Of a DNA stretch of 62,635 nucleotides, positions 34,550 to 43,321 are shown piece by piece (position 1 is the stretch's first letter; every line of letters starts with the position of its first letter). A model generated the notes under the pieces. The model was given only the letters and a program-made list of their open reading frames with translations. It ran no database searches and was not told the origin of the DNA. A program made the translations under genes and the position numbers. Location of the stretch: positions 1 through 62,635 of the forward strand of contig JAEWCC010000009.1 of NCBI GenBank assembly GCA_023390815.1, written 5' to 3'. This stretch comes from Bacillota bacterium (GTDB lineage: Bacteria > Bacillota > Clostridia > Christensenellales > SZUA-584).

Positions 34550-35866
34550 ATGAAACAGAAACTCACGCTGCAGGAAAAGCTCGAAAGAAAGCATATGAAA
34601 ACGCCGCCCGCATTGATTTATCTCCTGCTCATCAACATATGGCGGCTGGCACTCAATAAAAAGCTCGGCGTGCATTTCACCTATAAGGTACGCCCGTCCA
34701 AGGATAAAAACCCATATATATTGATCAGCAACCACGCCTCGCGCGTGGATTACCTGTATACCGCGCCTGCGGTACTGCCGCACCGGCTCAACTATGTCGT
34801 GGGGTACAACGAATTTTTCCGCTCACATCTTTATCCGATCTTCTCGCTGATGCAGGTGATCCCCAAACGGAACTTTACGCCCGACTATCACACCGCGCGA
34901 GAGATCATCCGCGTGATTAAGGCGGGCGGACGCGTATGCCTGTTCCCCGAGGGTATGAGCTCCATATCGGGCGGTGGGCAGCCGTGCGCGCTCGGCAGCG
35001 GCAGACTGCTAAAGCACCTCGGCGTAACGGTGTACTATACCAAAATCGCGGGTGGTTATATGACCAACACCAAGCACTGCCTCGATACGCGTCCGGGCCG
35101 CGTCGATATCGTGGTGGACAGGCTGTTCTCGCCGGAGCAGCTTTCGCAGATGAGCGCGGAAGAGATTCAGGATACGTTGAACCGTGAGCTGGCGCACGAT
35201 GACTACCTTTGGAATCGGGAAGCAAGAGCGAAATATGAGGGTCGAGGTGAGATGGCGAAGAATCTGCACGACCTGCTGTACCTCTGCCCGAAATGCGGCG
35301 CTCTCTACACGATGCGAGGCGAAGGGGATATTATCCGCTGCGAGCAGTGCGGCAACGGCGCGCGCTTAAATGAATGCTACGATTTGATCCCACTGGATGA
35401 ACGTTGCGTGATTCCGGAGACCGTTTCGGAGTGGTATGAGATGCAGCGTGAGCGCGCAAGAGAAGAAGTGGTGGAACCGGGCTTTTCGTTCAGCGAGCGC
35501 GTGAAGCTGGGCGTACTGCCGCGGTATAAACGGCTGAAGAAAGACGAGACCTCCGTTATCGCGGGTGAAGGTAAACTGACGCTTTCGCGCGGAGGACTGA
35601 CGTTTGACGGCACACGCGACGGGGAACCCTTCCGGTTTACGCTGTCGACGGACGCCGTGCCTACCTTTGGCATGTGCACGGATATCTCGCGGTTCTATAC
35701 GTTCTACAAGAGTGAGTTTTATGAGTTCTATCCCGAGCGCAACGATACGATGCGCTGGTTCCACCTGACGGAGGAGATGCACCGTTTCTGCGGCGGCAAG
35801 TGGCGGTATGCGGACGATGAGCCCTTCTTCGAGGCTACCAGCGTGACTTCGGAGGGAACAGCGTAA
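34550..35866 (+). CDS. PlsC-type acyltransferase fused to a zinc-ribbon domain
   Basis: 438 residues, roughly twice the length of typical PlsC. The acyltransferase motifs NHASRVDYLY (HX4D, His62-Asp67) and FPEGMSS lie in residues ~55-135. After ~240 residues comes a zinc ribbon, LCPKCGALYTMRGEGDIIRCEQCGNGARL, and a C-terminal beta-rich domain (~330-438) of unknown type. It probably esterifies lysophosphatidate or a related lipid at the membrane; the ribbon and tail suggest a second partner or regulatory input. AAGGAG precedes the ATG. Single gene. Confidence 0.8.
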   Translation: MKQKLTLQEKLERKHMKTPPALIYLLLINIWRLALNKKLGVHFTYKVRPSKDKNPYILISNHASRVDYLYTAPAVLPHRLNYVVGYNEFFRSHLYPIFSLMQVIPKRNFTPDYHTAREIIRVIKAGGRVCLFPEGMSSISGGGQPCALGSGRLLKHLGVTVYYTKIAGGYMTNTKHCLDTRPGRVDIVVDRLFSPEQLSQMSAEEIQDTLNRELAHDDYLWNREARAKYEGRGEMAKNLHDLLYLCPKCGALYTMRGEGDIIRCEQCGNGARLNECYDLIPLDERCVIPETVSEWYEMQRERAREEVVEPGFSFSERVKLGVLPRYKRLKKDETSVIAGEGKLTLSRGGLTFDGTRDGEPFRFTLSTDAVPTFGMCTDISRFYTFYKSEFYEFYPERNDTMRWFHLTEEMHRFCGGKWRYADDEPFFEATSVTSEGTA

Positions 35867-35948
35867 GCGCAATATAAACCATCGCGGTGATAATCATCAT
35901 ACCGCACAGGCAGAGAAACGACAGTAACACAGCAGCGACCCTCATCAT
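35835..35948 (-). CDS. Small single-TM protein, 37 aa
   Basis: MMRVAAVLLSFLCLCGMMIITAMVYIALTLFPPKSRW; a single hydrophobic helix (5-30) and a basic tail. GGGAGGGC ends two bases from the first ATG and five from the second. The last 32 bases overlap the 3' end of the acyltransferase gene antisense. Coding is plausible from the ribosome site and hydrophobicity, but it was not tested. Confidence 0.4.
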   Translation of the reverse strand: MMRVAAVLLSFLCLCGMMIITAMVYIALTLFPPKSRW

Positions 35949-36046
35949 ACGCCCTCCCGTACTGATATATGCGCGGGCGGCGCGAAAAAGTAGGGCCGCT
36001 TTTTCGTACTCCGTATTTATTGCACCCCATGGCTGTTAAATTCAGG

Positions 36047-36090
36047 GCGACAACGCGATTGGTTTATGGTATAATGCGAACATAGGTTTG
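36047..36090 (+). promoter_or_regulatory. SOS-type promoter with LexA box before dinB
   Basis: GCGACA (36047-36052), 17-base spacer, TATAAT (36070-36075), then CGAACATAGGTTTG (36077-36090), which matches the Gram-positive LexA/DinR box CGAAC-N4-GTTYG. The box covers the expected transcription start. Confidence 0.75.
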
Positions 36091-36107
36091 TATGATAGAG
36101 GATAAAT

Positions 36108-37337
36108 GTGGACAGAACGATACTGCACTGCGACCTCAACGGCTTCTACGCCTCGGTGGAATGCTTGAAGAGGCCCGAACTGAAAAGTGTCCCCATGGCG
36201 GTATGCGGCAGCGTAGAAAACCGCCACGGTATCGTGCTGGCCAAAAATGAAATGGCCAAGGCGTATGGCATCGTCACGGCGGAGACGGTCTGGCAGGCCA
36301 AGCGCAAATGCCCCGAACTCGTAACCGTGCCGCCGCGCCACGGGGAGTATTCCAAATATTCGCGCATCGTGAACGCCATATACGAGCGCTATACGGACAT
36401 GGTGGAGCCGTTCGGTATCGACGAATCGTGGCTGGATGTGACGGGCAGCCTGCACCTTTTCGGTACGGGCGCGCAGATCGCCGACGAGATTCGCGAGGTG
36501 GTGAAGCGCGAGGTGGGGCTTACCGTCTCGGTGGGCGTATCGTTCAATAAGGTGTTCGCCAAGCTCGGCAGTGATTATAAGAAGCCCGACGCGACCACGG
36601 TCATCAGCCGGGAGAACTATCGGAGCATCGTATATCCGCTGCCGGTTTCGAGCCTGCTCTATGCCGGAAAGTCGGCAACGAAAGCACTGGAGCGCCTCGG
36701 CGTGACCACGATCGGGCAGCTTGCGGCCTTCAGCCGGGAAGCTGCCGGTGAAAAGCTCGGCAAGCTGGGCGAGATGCTGCACGACTACGCGTGCGGCCTT
36801 GACGACAGCCCCGTCGCCGTGGTCGGACAGAACAGTGCGCCCAAGTCTGTAGGCAACGGCATGACGTTCAAGCGCAACCTCGTCGGCATGGAGGATATCC
36901 GGGCGGGCGTCATCGCGTTATCCGACAGCGTGGCCTCGCGCCTGCGGCGCTGCGGCATGAAGTGCGGCACCGTGCAGGTGACCATCCGCGACCCTCAGTT
37001 CAAGACTATATGCCGGCAGAAGAAACTCCCGTCGCCGACGCACCAGACGAAGGAGATCAGCGAAGCGGCGCTGGCGCTCATCGCCGCGTCGTGGCGTATG
37101 AACGCACCCATCCGCATGCTGACCATTACCGGGCAGAACCTAACTACGGGCGAGGAAGAACAACTCACGATGTTTGGCGGGGAGCATGATAAGGCGCATC
37201 AGAAACGTGAGCGTATTGAGCGCGCGGTGGACCTGATCCGCGGTAAATACGGGCGGGAGTCCATTTCACTCGCAGCGAGCTTTCGCGACGACATCGGCAT
37301 CGGCCCCGCTCCGGGGCACGATCATTCCGACGATTAA
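36108..37337 (+). CDS. dinB: Y-family DNA polymerase (DNA polymerase IV)
   Basis: 409 residues from GTG 36108, six bases after AGAGGA. Catalytic carboxylates lie in HCDLNGFYASVE (Asp9) and IDESWLDVTG (~103-106); VSFNKVFAKLGSDYKKPD is the Y-family fingers/thumb segment. The C-terminal EQLTMFGG resembles a QxxMF clamp-binding peptide. It carries out translesion synthesis past DNA damage. The LexA box upstream indicates SOS induction. Unlike short DinB forms it has a ~35-residue tail rich in charged residues. Confidence 0.9.
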   Translation: MDRTILHCDLNGFYASVECLKRPELKSVPMAVCGSVENRHGIVLAKNEMAKAYGIVTAETVWQAKRKCPELVTVPPRHGEYSKYSRIVNAIYERYTDMVEPFGIDESWLDVTGSLHLFGTGAQIADEIREVVKREVGLTVSVGVSFNKVFAKLGSDYKKPDATTVISRENYRSIVYPLPVSSLLYAGKSATKALERLGVTTIGQLAAFSREAAGEKLGKLGEMLHDYACGLDDSPVAVVGQNSAPKSVGNGMTFKRNLVGMEDIRAGVIALSDSVASRLRRCGMKCGTVQVTIRDPQFKTICRQKKLPSPTHQTKEISEAALALIAASWRMNAPIRMLTITGQNLTTGEEEQLTMFGGEHDKAHQKRERIERAVDLIRGKYGRESISLAASFRDDIGIGPAPGHDHSDD

Positions 37338-37354
37338 TCCCACGATCAAATTAC

Positions 37355-37394
37355 GCATACCTGCGCATACCGACGCATACCGATGCATACGCAT
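37355..37394 (+). repeat. Four 10-bp direct repeats (GCATAC iterons)
   Basis: GCATACCTGC, GCATACCGAC, GCATACCGAT and GCATACGCAT follow with exact 10-bp phase, i.e. one helical turn each, 124-163 bp upstream of the 37518 start codon. This spacing favours cooperative protein binding on one DNA face. Confidence 0.7.
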
Positions 37395-37517
37395 ATGCCG
37401 TTTGCGCCTTTCACATTAATGTTGCTTTTTGGGATTTCAGATACCGGCATGGAGCGTGGTATCATTTGAATATCCGTTGGAAACATTATGAATCAGAACG
37501 CAAGATGGGGGGATTTT

Positions 37518-38855
37518 ATGAAACGCAAAAACGTCATCATCATCGGCGCGGCGGGAAGAGATTTTCACAACTTTAACATGGCCTACCGGGACAACGAAGC
37601 GGCAAACGTCATCGCCTTTACGGCGGCGCAGATTCCCGATATCGCTGGCCGCAAGTATCCGGCGGCGCTCGCTGGCCGCCTGTATCCCGAAGGCATCCCC
37701 ATATATCCGCAGGAGGACCTGGATCAGCTGATCCGCGATTACGACGTGGACGAGTGCGTGTTCTCATACAGCGACGTGCCCTATTCGTTCGTGATGGGCA
37801 TTAGCGCAATCGTCAATGCGGCAGGCGCAAACTTTGTGCTGTTGGGGCCCAAGGCGTCCATGCTGAAAAGCCGCAAGCCGATGATCGCCGTAGGCGCGGT
37901 GCGCACAGGCTGCGGCAAGAGCCAGACCTCGCGTAAGATCGTGGAGCTGCTGATGGCCAAAGGGCTCAAGGTCGTCGCGGTACGCCACCCGATGCCGTAC
38001 GGAGACCTGCTCGCACAGAAATCTCAGCGGTTTGCGAAGATTGAGGACCTGAAAAAGCACAGCTGCACGATCGAGGAGATGGAAGAGTATGAACCGCATA
38101 TCGAGCGCGGCAACGTGATATACGCGGGTGTAGACTACGAAGCGATTCTGCGCAACGCGGAGAACGACCCGGACGGCTGCGACGTGATCGTCTGGGATGG
38201 CGGCAACAACGATTTCCCGTTCTATCGGCCCGATCTGATGGTAACGGTGACCGATCCGCACCGGCCCGGCCACGAGCTTTCGTATTACCCGGGCGAGGTG
38301 AATCTGCGCATGGCGGACGTGGTGGTCATTAACAAGATCGACAGTGCAGACCCGAAGGACATTGAAACGGTACGCGCCAACATCCGCCGCGTGAACCCAT
38401 CTGCGGCGGTCATCAGCGCCAATTCCGCGATCGAGGTGGATGACCCGTCGGTGATCGAGGGCAAGCGCGTACTCGTCGTGGAGGACGGCCCGACGCTCAC
38501 GCACGGCGAGATGAAGATCGGCGCGGGCGTGGTGGCGGCACGGAAGTTCGGCGCAATGGAGATGGTGGACCCGAGGCCGTATCTCGCCGGGAAACTCGTC
38601 GGCACGTTCGAGAAATATCCGGGCATCGGTAAACTGCTGCCTGCCATGGGCTACGGCGATCAACAGATACGCGATCTGGAACAGACCATCGCGCGCACGG
38701 ATTGCGACTCGGTGATCATCGGCACGCCCATCGATTTGAGCCGTATCGTCAAAATCGACAAACCCAACACGCGCGTATACTACTCGCTCGACGAGGTGGG
38801 CTCGCCCAACTTAAGCGAGATCATCGACGACTTTGTACGGCGCAAGGTGAAATAG
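37518..38855 (+). CDS. Cyclic 2,3-diphosphoglycerate synthetase-like GTP/ATPase
   Basis: 445 residues from ATG 37518 after GGGGGG. N-terminal Rossmann-like domain (KNVIIIGAAGRDFHNFN) binding a sugar/nucleotide-like ligand, then a P-loop domain (AVGAVRTGCGKSQTSR, ~126-141), VIVWDGGNNDFPF (Walker B), and VVINKIDSADP, a GTPase-like NKID specificity motif. It matches proteins annotated as cyclic 2,3-diphosphoglycerate synthetase, known in methanogens; bacterial members are poorly understood. It is followed after one base by a flavoprotein gene, so the two probably act together. Confidence 0.75.
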   Translation: MKRKNVIIIGAAGRDFHNFNMAYRDNEAANVIAFTAAQIPDIAGRKYPAALAGRLYPEGIPIYPQEDLDQLIRDYDVDECVFSYSDVPYSFVMGISAIVNAAGANFVLLGPKASMLKSRKPMIAVGAVRTGCGKSQTSRKIVELLMAKGLKVVAVRHPMPYGDLLAQKSQRFAKIEDLKKHSCTIEEMEEYEPHIERGNVIYAGVDYEAILRNAENDPDGCDVIVWDGGNNDFPFYRPDLMVTVTDPHRPGHELSYYPGEVNLRMADVVVINKIDSADPKDIETVRANIRRVNPSAAVISANSAIEVDDPSVIEGKRVLVVEDGPTLTHGEMKIGAGVVAARKFGAMEMVDPRPYLAGKLVGTFEKYPGIGKLLPAMGYGDQQIRDLEQTIARTDCDSVIIGTPIDLSRIVKIDKPNTRVYYSLDEVGSPNLSEIIDDFVRRKVK

Positions 38856-38856
38856 A

Positions 38857-39738
38857 ATGACCGAAACCGGTACCTCGTATGACATCATCGTCGTGGGCAG
38901 CGGGCCCGCCGGGATATCCGCCGCGCTCTATACGGCGCGCGCCCGGATGAAAACGCTCGTGATCGGCTCCGGCGACGGTGCGCTCTCCAAGGCCGATTGG
39001 ATCGAAAACTACTATGGCTTCGCGGAGCCTGTGGCGGCTGACAAGCTGCTTGCGGATGGCAGGCGGCAGGCGCAGCGCGTGGGTGCGGAGCTTGTAACCG
39101 CGCAGGTCGTCGGCGTGGGCTACGATGGTGAATTTGTGGTAAAAACGAATGAAGCCGAGTATCATGGCAAAGCGGTCATCCTCGCAACGGGTTCCAACCG
39201 TACCGCGCCCAAGATCAAGGGCTTTTCCGGCTTCGAGGGCCGTGGCGTCAGCTACTGCGCCGTCTGCGACGCGTTCTTCTACCGCAGCAAGGACGTTGCG
39301 GTGCTGGGTTGCTGCGAATACGCGCTGCACGAAGCGGCGGAGCTGCTGCCGGTCGTAAAGTCTGTGACGCTGCTGACCAACGGCGCGGCACCTATCCCCG
39401 ATTTTCCGCCTGAAGTACGCGCAATCACGGACGAGATTGCAGCGCTGGAAGGGGAGGAGCGGCTGGAACGCGTGCAGTTTAAAAACGGCGGCTCGCTTGA
39501 TGTCGCAGGACTATTCGTCGCCATCGGCGTGGCGGGCAGCAGCGATCTGGCCCGAAAGCTGGGCGCGCAGACCGAAGGCCTGAAAATCGTGGTAGATGAA
39601 AATATGGCGACGAGCATACCGGGGCTGTATGCCGCAGGGGATTGCACGGGCGGTATGATGCAGATTGCCAAGGCAGTGTACGAAGGCGCAAAGGCAGGCA
39701 CCGAAGCGGTGCGATTCGTCAGAAAGAGTAAAGAATAA
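38857..39738 (+). CDS. Thioredoxin-reductase-like flavoprotein
   Basis: 293 residues. FAD-binding GSGPAGISAALYTARA (~14-29), redox CxxC in YCAVCDAF (Cys134, Cys137), and a C-terminal FAD motif GLYAAGDCTGG. The usual NADPH-binding GGGDSAxEEA is replaced by GCCEYALHEA, so NAD(P)H binding may be altered, as in ferredoxin-dependent or flavodoxin-dependent reductases. No thioredoxin gene is adjacent. It is one base from the cyclic-DPG-synthetase-like gene. Confidence 0.82.
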   Translation: MTETGTSYDIIVVGSGPAGISAALYTARARMKTLVIGSGDGALSKADWIENYYGFAEPVAADKLLADGRRQAQRVGAELVTAQVVGVGYDGEFVVKTNEAEYHGKAVILATGSNRTAPKIKGFSGFEGRGVSYCAVCDAFFYRSKDVAVLGCCEYALHEAAELLPVVKSVTLLTNGAAPIPDFPPEVRAITDEIAALEGEERLERVQFKNGGSLDVAGLFVAIGVAGSSDLARKLGAQTEGLKIVVDENMATSIPGLYAAGDCTGGMMQIAKAVYEGAKAGTEAVRFVRKSKE

Positions 39739-39754
39739 GTATCAGGGTCAAAGC

Positions 39755-39788
39755 AAAAACCGCGGAAGCTTCCTCCTCCGCGGTTTTT
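39755..39788. terminator. Terminator, bidirectional
   Basis: AAAAACCGCGGA pairs with TCCGCGGTTTTT; serves both converging genes. Confidence 0.85.
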
Positions 39789-39806
39789 GTTTGGTCAGGA
39801 ACGGAA

Positions 39807-40862
39807 TTAACCTTTGCAGAGCTCTGCCAGTTCGTCCTTGCCGTCTACAATGCCCAGCTCGATGTCGAAGACGCGCTGCTCGCCCGGCTTTAGGAACGTC
39901 AGCTCGCCGCGTTCGCGCGCCACGGCGCGGCTGATCGGCGGGTTCGTGCAGGGCTCCATGCCCACAATGTACTCGCCCTTGCCCATGTGCTTCCACTCGG
40001 TAAAAACGGGTAGCTGGCTTTTGCGGAAGGAGAGGTAGCAGCCCACGCCCAGCTTTTCGTTGTACAGGCATGAGAAGGCTTTATCGTCCTTTGTGTCCAT
40101 ATCGTAGAAGAACACCTGCTCCTGATAGCCCGCCGAAGGCGCTTCAAACGCTTCGCAAGTATCGAGGCCATACTTCGCGGCCTCGTCGCGCGGCACAATC
40201 TTTGCGGGCGTGTGATAGAGCCTTGTATCCGGCCCAACGAGCGGGTGGCCGAAGTTGAAGTGGTACAGCAGCATGAGCGGTGCGTCGTGGAAACCGCAAT
40301 TCTCTACCACGTCGTGAATCTGCAGCCGGTTTTCGCCCATCACTGCAGTGACGCTGCGCGTCAGCGTAAGCTGTTCCGCAAAGTACGCGCCCTCGCGCAC
40401 CTTGCCGCGCACCCGCATCACAAACTCATCGCCTTCCCATTCCTTATAGACGGCGACGTCATCGGCGGGAATGTGGCTGATGCGCCCATGGATACCGAGC
40501 GGCTCGCCGTTGTCGACGCAGCCCGGGCCGGTCTGTGTGAGGCCGCAAGTGGTAAGCAGTCCCGCCGTAAAGCTGCGGAAAAAGCCCATTCCGGCACCCT
40601 CATAAAACATGGGGGAGACTACGCCGCATTTGGTGATGCACGAGAGCGGTATGCCCTTGTAGCTCGCCCACGCCATATCCATGCCGCGGTCGGGCAGTAT
40701 CGATACGTTGAGGCCGCCGCCTGTGATGACGTCGATCACCGAGACACCCTGCGCCCGGCCGGAGACCAGCTTCGCGTGGCGCGCGTCCGCCACCTGAGAG
40801 ATGTCCCCGATATACTTCATCAGCTCGGCCTTGGTATAGCTGCGGTTAAAAAGTTTTGCCAC
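39807..40862 (-). CDS. DUF4432 family / aldose-1-epimerase-like protein
   Basis: 351 residues from GTG at 40862, which follows CAGGAGGGC; a longer open frame upstream overlaps the SDR gene antisense to nothing and has no homology, so it was not used. Galactose-mutarotase-like fold: LNVSILPDRGMDMAWASYKG, GGLLTTCGLTQTG, GIHGRISH, and LMLLYHFNFGHPLVG give the family pattern with putative catalytic His and Glu. Function probably sugar-related; no substrate assigned. Same strand as the SDR 20 bases upstream. Confidence 0.8.
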   Translation of the reverse strand: MAKLFNRSYTKAELMKYIGDISQVADARHAKLVSGRAQGVSVIDVITGGGLNVSILPDRGMDMAWASYKGIPLSCITKCGVVSPMFYEGAGMGFFRSFTAGLLTTCGLTQTGPGCVDNGEPLGIHGRISHIPADDVAVYKEWEGDEFVMRVRGKVREGAYFAEQLTLTRSVTAVMGENRLQIHDVVENCGFHDAPLMLLYHFNFGHPLVGPDTRLYHTPAKIVPRDEAAKYGLDTCEAFEAPSAGYQEQVFFYDMDTKDDKAFSCLYNEKLGVGCYLSFRKSQLPVFTEWKHMGKGEYIVGMEPCTNPPISRAVARERGELTFLKPGEQRVFDIELGIVDGKDELAELCKG

Positions 40863-40882
40863 GGATTTGCCCTCCTGAATTT

Positions 40883-41602
40883 TTAACCCTGCTGCATCGT
40901 GGGGGCCAGCAGCACCTCGCGGATGCACACGTTCTGCGGCTGATTGTACACGAAATATACGGTATCCGCAACCGCTTTTGGGCTCATCGGCCCGCCGATC
41001 TCTTGTTTCCAGTCGTTGTAGCTTTCCTTGATGGAATCGCTGGTGGTATGAGACAACAGCTCGGTATCCGTCACGCCCGGCCCGATCACGATCACGCGGA
41101 CGTTGTCCTTGCATACCTCCTCGCGGATGCTCTCCGAAAGCGCGTGCACCGCAAACTTGGAGGCGCAGTATGCGGCGTGCTGGGAGAAGGTCTTTCTTCC
41201 CGCGATGGAGCTGATGCTCACAATAGTGCCGCTTTTGCGCGCCGCCATATCGGGCAGCACGAGGGAAAACCCGTTCATCACGCCTTTGACGTTGACGTCC
41301 ATCATGCGGTGCCATTCGCCCACGTCCTGTGTCCAGGAGTCGCCCAGCAGCATCACACCGGCATTGTTAATGAGAAGCCCGGTTTTGCCGTACCGGCTCT
41401 CAGCTTTTTGAACCGCCGCCCGGTATGCGTCCAGATCGAGGATGTCAACCGCCTCGCAAATGCAGTCCGGCAGATGAAGCGCGTCCATATTCTCTTTTCT
41501 TCTGGACAACAGAAGCAGGGGATGGCCTTCCGCGGAGAAACGCTTAGCAAGCTCGCTGCCAATGCCCGAACTCGCGCCCGTAATAACGACCAGTTCTTTC
41601 AT
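40883..41602 (-). CDS. Short-chain dehydrogenase (YdfG-type)
   Basis: 239 residues. Cofactor loop TGASSGIG (8-15), NNAG (79-82), catalytic Ser/Tyr/Lys in SISSIAG and YCASK. The Arg pair in LLSRRKE suggests NADP(H). Resembles serine/3-hydroxy acid dehydrogenases of the YdfG class. Cotranscribed with the epimerase-like gene downstream. Confidence 0.85.
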   Translation of the reverse strand: MKELVVITGASSGIGSELAKRFSAEGHPLLLLSRRKENMDALHLPDCICEAVDILDLDAYRAAVQKAESRYGKTGLLINNAGVMLLGDSWTQDVGEWHRMMDVNVKGVMNGFSLVLPDMAARKSGTIVSISSIAGRKTFSQHAAYCASKFAVHALSESIREEVCKDNVRVIVIGPGVTDTELLSHTTSDSIKESYNDWKQEIGGPMSPKAVADTVYFVYNQPQNVCIREVLLAPTMQQG

Positions 41603-41717
41603 TAGATTGGCCTTCTTTCATGTTTTATTTGCGGAAAACATCTTAAAAAATCGGTTCGTGAATGATTATAGCATATACGACAGAAATTTGCCAATGTTTT
41701 TCCGGTAAAAAAGATGG

Positions 41718-41747
41718 GCCAGAGGCTGAGTTTAGTCAGCCTCTGGC
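41718..41747 (-). terminator. Terminator of the split-transketolase operon
   Basis: GCCAGAGGCTGA and TCAGCCTCTGGC form a perfect 12-bp stem; on the minus strand a T-run follows six bases later. Confidence 0.75.
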
Positions 41748-41781
41748 TGGAAAAAGGATTTTGGTACTGGCAAATCGCCGC

Positions 41782-43302
41782 TCAGCGTCCGCCTACGGAA
41801 CCGTCCCAGGTATCCACAGTCGTCTTCTTCATCTCGTGCTCATCGAACCAGATCGAAGTGACGCACTTGGTTTCGGTGAAGAATTTCACGCCGTCCTTGC
41901 CGAGCGCGTGCAGGTCGCCGAAGAAGGAATTCTTGTGGCCTGAGAACGGGAATATACCCACGGGAACCGGAATGCCTACGTTGATGCCCACCATGCCGCC
42001 GTGTGTGAGACGGGCAAATTCGCGCGCGTAGTAGCCGTTTTGCGTATAGATCACCGAGCCGTTTGCGAAGCGGTTGCGGTTCATCAGCGTGAGGCCTTCC
42101 TCGAAGCTCTTTACGCGCTTGACGCAGATGACCGGCCCGAATACCTCTTCATCGCCGATGGTCATGTCCGGCGTTACGTGATCGAATATTGTCGGCCCTA
42201 AATAGAAGCCATTTTCAAAGCCGGGAACCGTCACATTGCGGCCGTCCAGCACGAGCTTCGCGCCCTCCTGAATGCCCTTTTCGATCCATCCCAGCACGAA
42301 TTTGCGGTGTCCTTCGGTGACCACGGGGCCAAGCTGAGAGGTCTTGTCGTAGGCCGGGCCGATCTTGAGTTCTTTGGCATACTGGACGAGCAGCGCCACC
42401 AGCTTATCCGCGATGACTTCATGCGCCACGATGACCGGCAGCGCCATGCAGCGCTCGCCCGCGCACCCAAACGACGAGTTGATGATGCCGCGCGCCGCAC
42501 GTTCCAGCGCCGCGTCCTCCATCACGAGGCCGTGGTTCTTTGCTTCGCAGAGCGCCTGTACGCGTTTGCCGTGTGCCGCCGCGGTGGAGTAGATGTGAAG
42601 GCCGACCGAAGTAGAGCCGACAAAGCTGACGCCCTTGACATCGGGATGCGTGAGGAATATCTCCGCCTCGTTGCGGCTGCAGGTTAAGATGTTGAGCACG
42701 CCGTCCGGAAGCCCGGCTTCCTGCCAGAGTTCGGTCATGCGCATCGCGGTCATGGGCGTCATGGAGGCCGCCTTGAGTACGAGCGTGTTGCCGGTGGCGA
42801 TGCAGAGGGGCGCCATCCAGCCCATCGGGATCATGCCCGGGAAATTGAACGGCACGATGCCCGCAAAAACGCCGACCGATTCGCGGTACAGCACGGTGTC
42901 ATATCCCGTTGAGGTGTTCATCAGCGATTCGCCCATCATCAGCGACGGCGTGCCGCAGGCCATCTCGATGGGTTCCTTGACCTTGAGGATATCGCCCTCG
43001 GCTTCGCTCCATACCTTGCCGTGCTCGCGCGCAACCAGATGGGTCAGCTCATCCATGTGCTTATTCAGCAGGTCGCGGAAGTTGAAGAGCACCTGTACGC
43101 GTTTCATCACGGGTGTCTGGGACCACGCCGGGAACGCCGCGCTGGCTGCCGCAATCGCCGAATTTACCTCGTCTACCGTGCAGCAGGGCGTTTTCGCGAT
43201 GACTTCGCCGGTGCTCGGGTTAAAGATATCCATGGTTTTGTCCGATTTGGACTCGAGCCATTGTCCGTTTACAAAGTACTTTAGTTTCTGAATGTCCGCC
43301 AT
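41782..43302 (-). CDS. MmsA/IolA-type aldehyde dehydrogenase (CoA-acylating class)
   Basis: 506 residues; start at ATG 43302, six bases after AAGGAGA. NAD-binding ALDH domain with VPFNFPGMIPMG, FVGSTSVG, and catalytic cysteine in FGCAGERCMA. This is the methylmalonate-semialdehyde dehydrogenase subgroup, which usually forms acyl-CoA; other members oxidise short aldehydes made from sugars. Last gene of the operon after the split transketolase, so it may oxidise the aldehyde that transketolase releases; that is inference. Confidence 0.87.
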   Translation of the reverse strand: MADIQKLKYFVNGQWLESKSDKTMDIFNPSTGEVIAKTPCCTVDEVNSAIAAASAAFPAWSQTPVMKRVQVLFNFRDLLNKHMDELTHLVAREHGKVWSEAEGDILKVKEPIEMACGTPSLMMGESLMNTSTGYDTVLYRESVGVFAGIVPFNFPGMIPMGWMAPLCIATGNTLVLKAASMTPMTAMRMTELWQEAGLPDGVLNILTCSRNEAEIFLTHPDVKGVSFVGSTSVGLHIYSTAAAHGKRVQALCEAKNHGLVMEDAALERAARGIINSSFGCAGERCMALPVIVAHEVIADKLVALLVQYAKELKIGPAYDKTSQLGPVVTEGHRKFVLGWIEKGIQEGAKLVLDGRNVTVPGFENGFYLGPTIFDHVTPDMTIGDEEVFGPVICVKRVKSFEEGLTLMNRNRFANGSVIYTQNGYYAREFARLTHGGMVGINVGIPVPVGIFPFSGHKNSFFGDLHALGKDGVKFFTETKCVTSIWFDEHEMKKTTVDTWDGSVGGR

Positions 43303-43321
43303 TTTCTTATCTCCTTTCAAA

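Noticed and set aside
37355..37394. Plasmid-type iteron origin or CRISPR repeats
   Set aside because: Repeats are only 10 bp with no spacers, no Rep or Cas gene and no AT-rich DUE or DnaA boxes seen.
37764..38663. 299-codon minus-strand frame
   Set aside because: Shadow of the cyclic-DPG-synthetase-like gene; no homology or start signal.
40863..41315. Apparent N-terminal extension of the DUF4432 protein by about 150 codons
   Set aside because: It overlaps the SDR gene in another frame on the same strand, shows low-complexity Arg/Gly-rich text, and the true start is the GTG after CAGGAGGGC.
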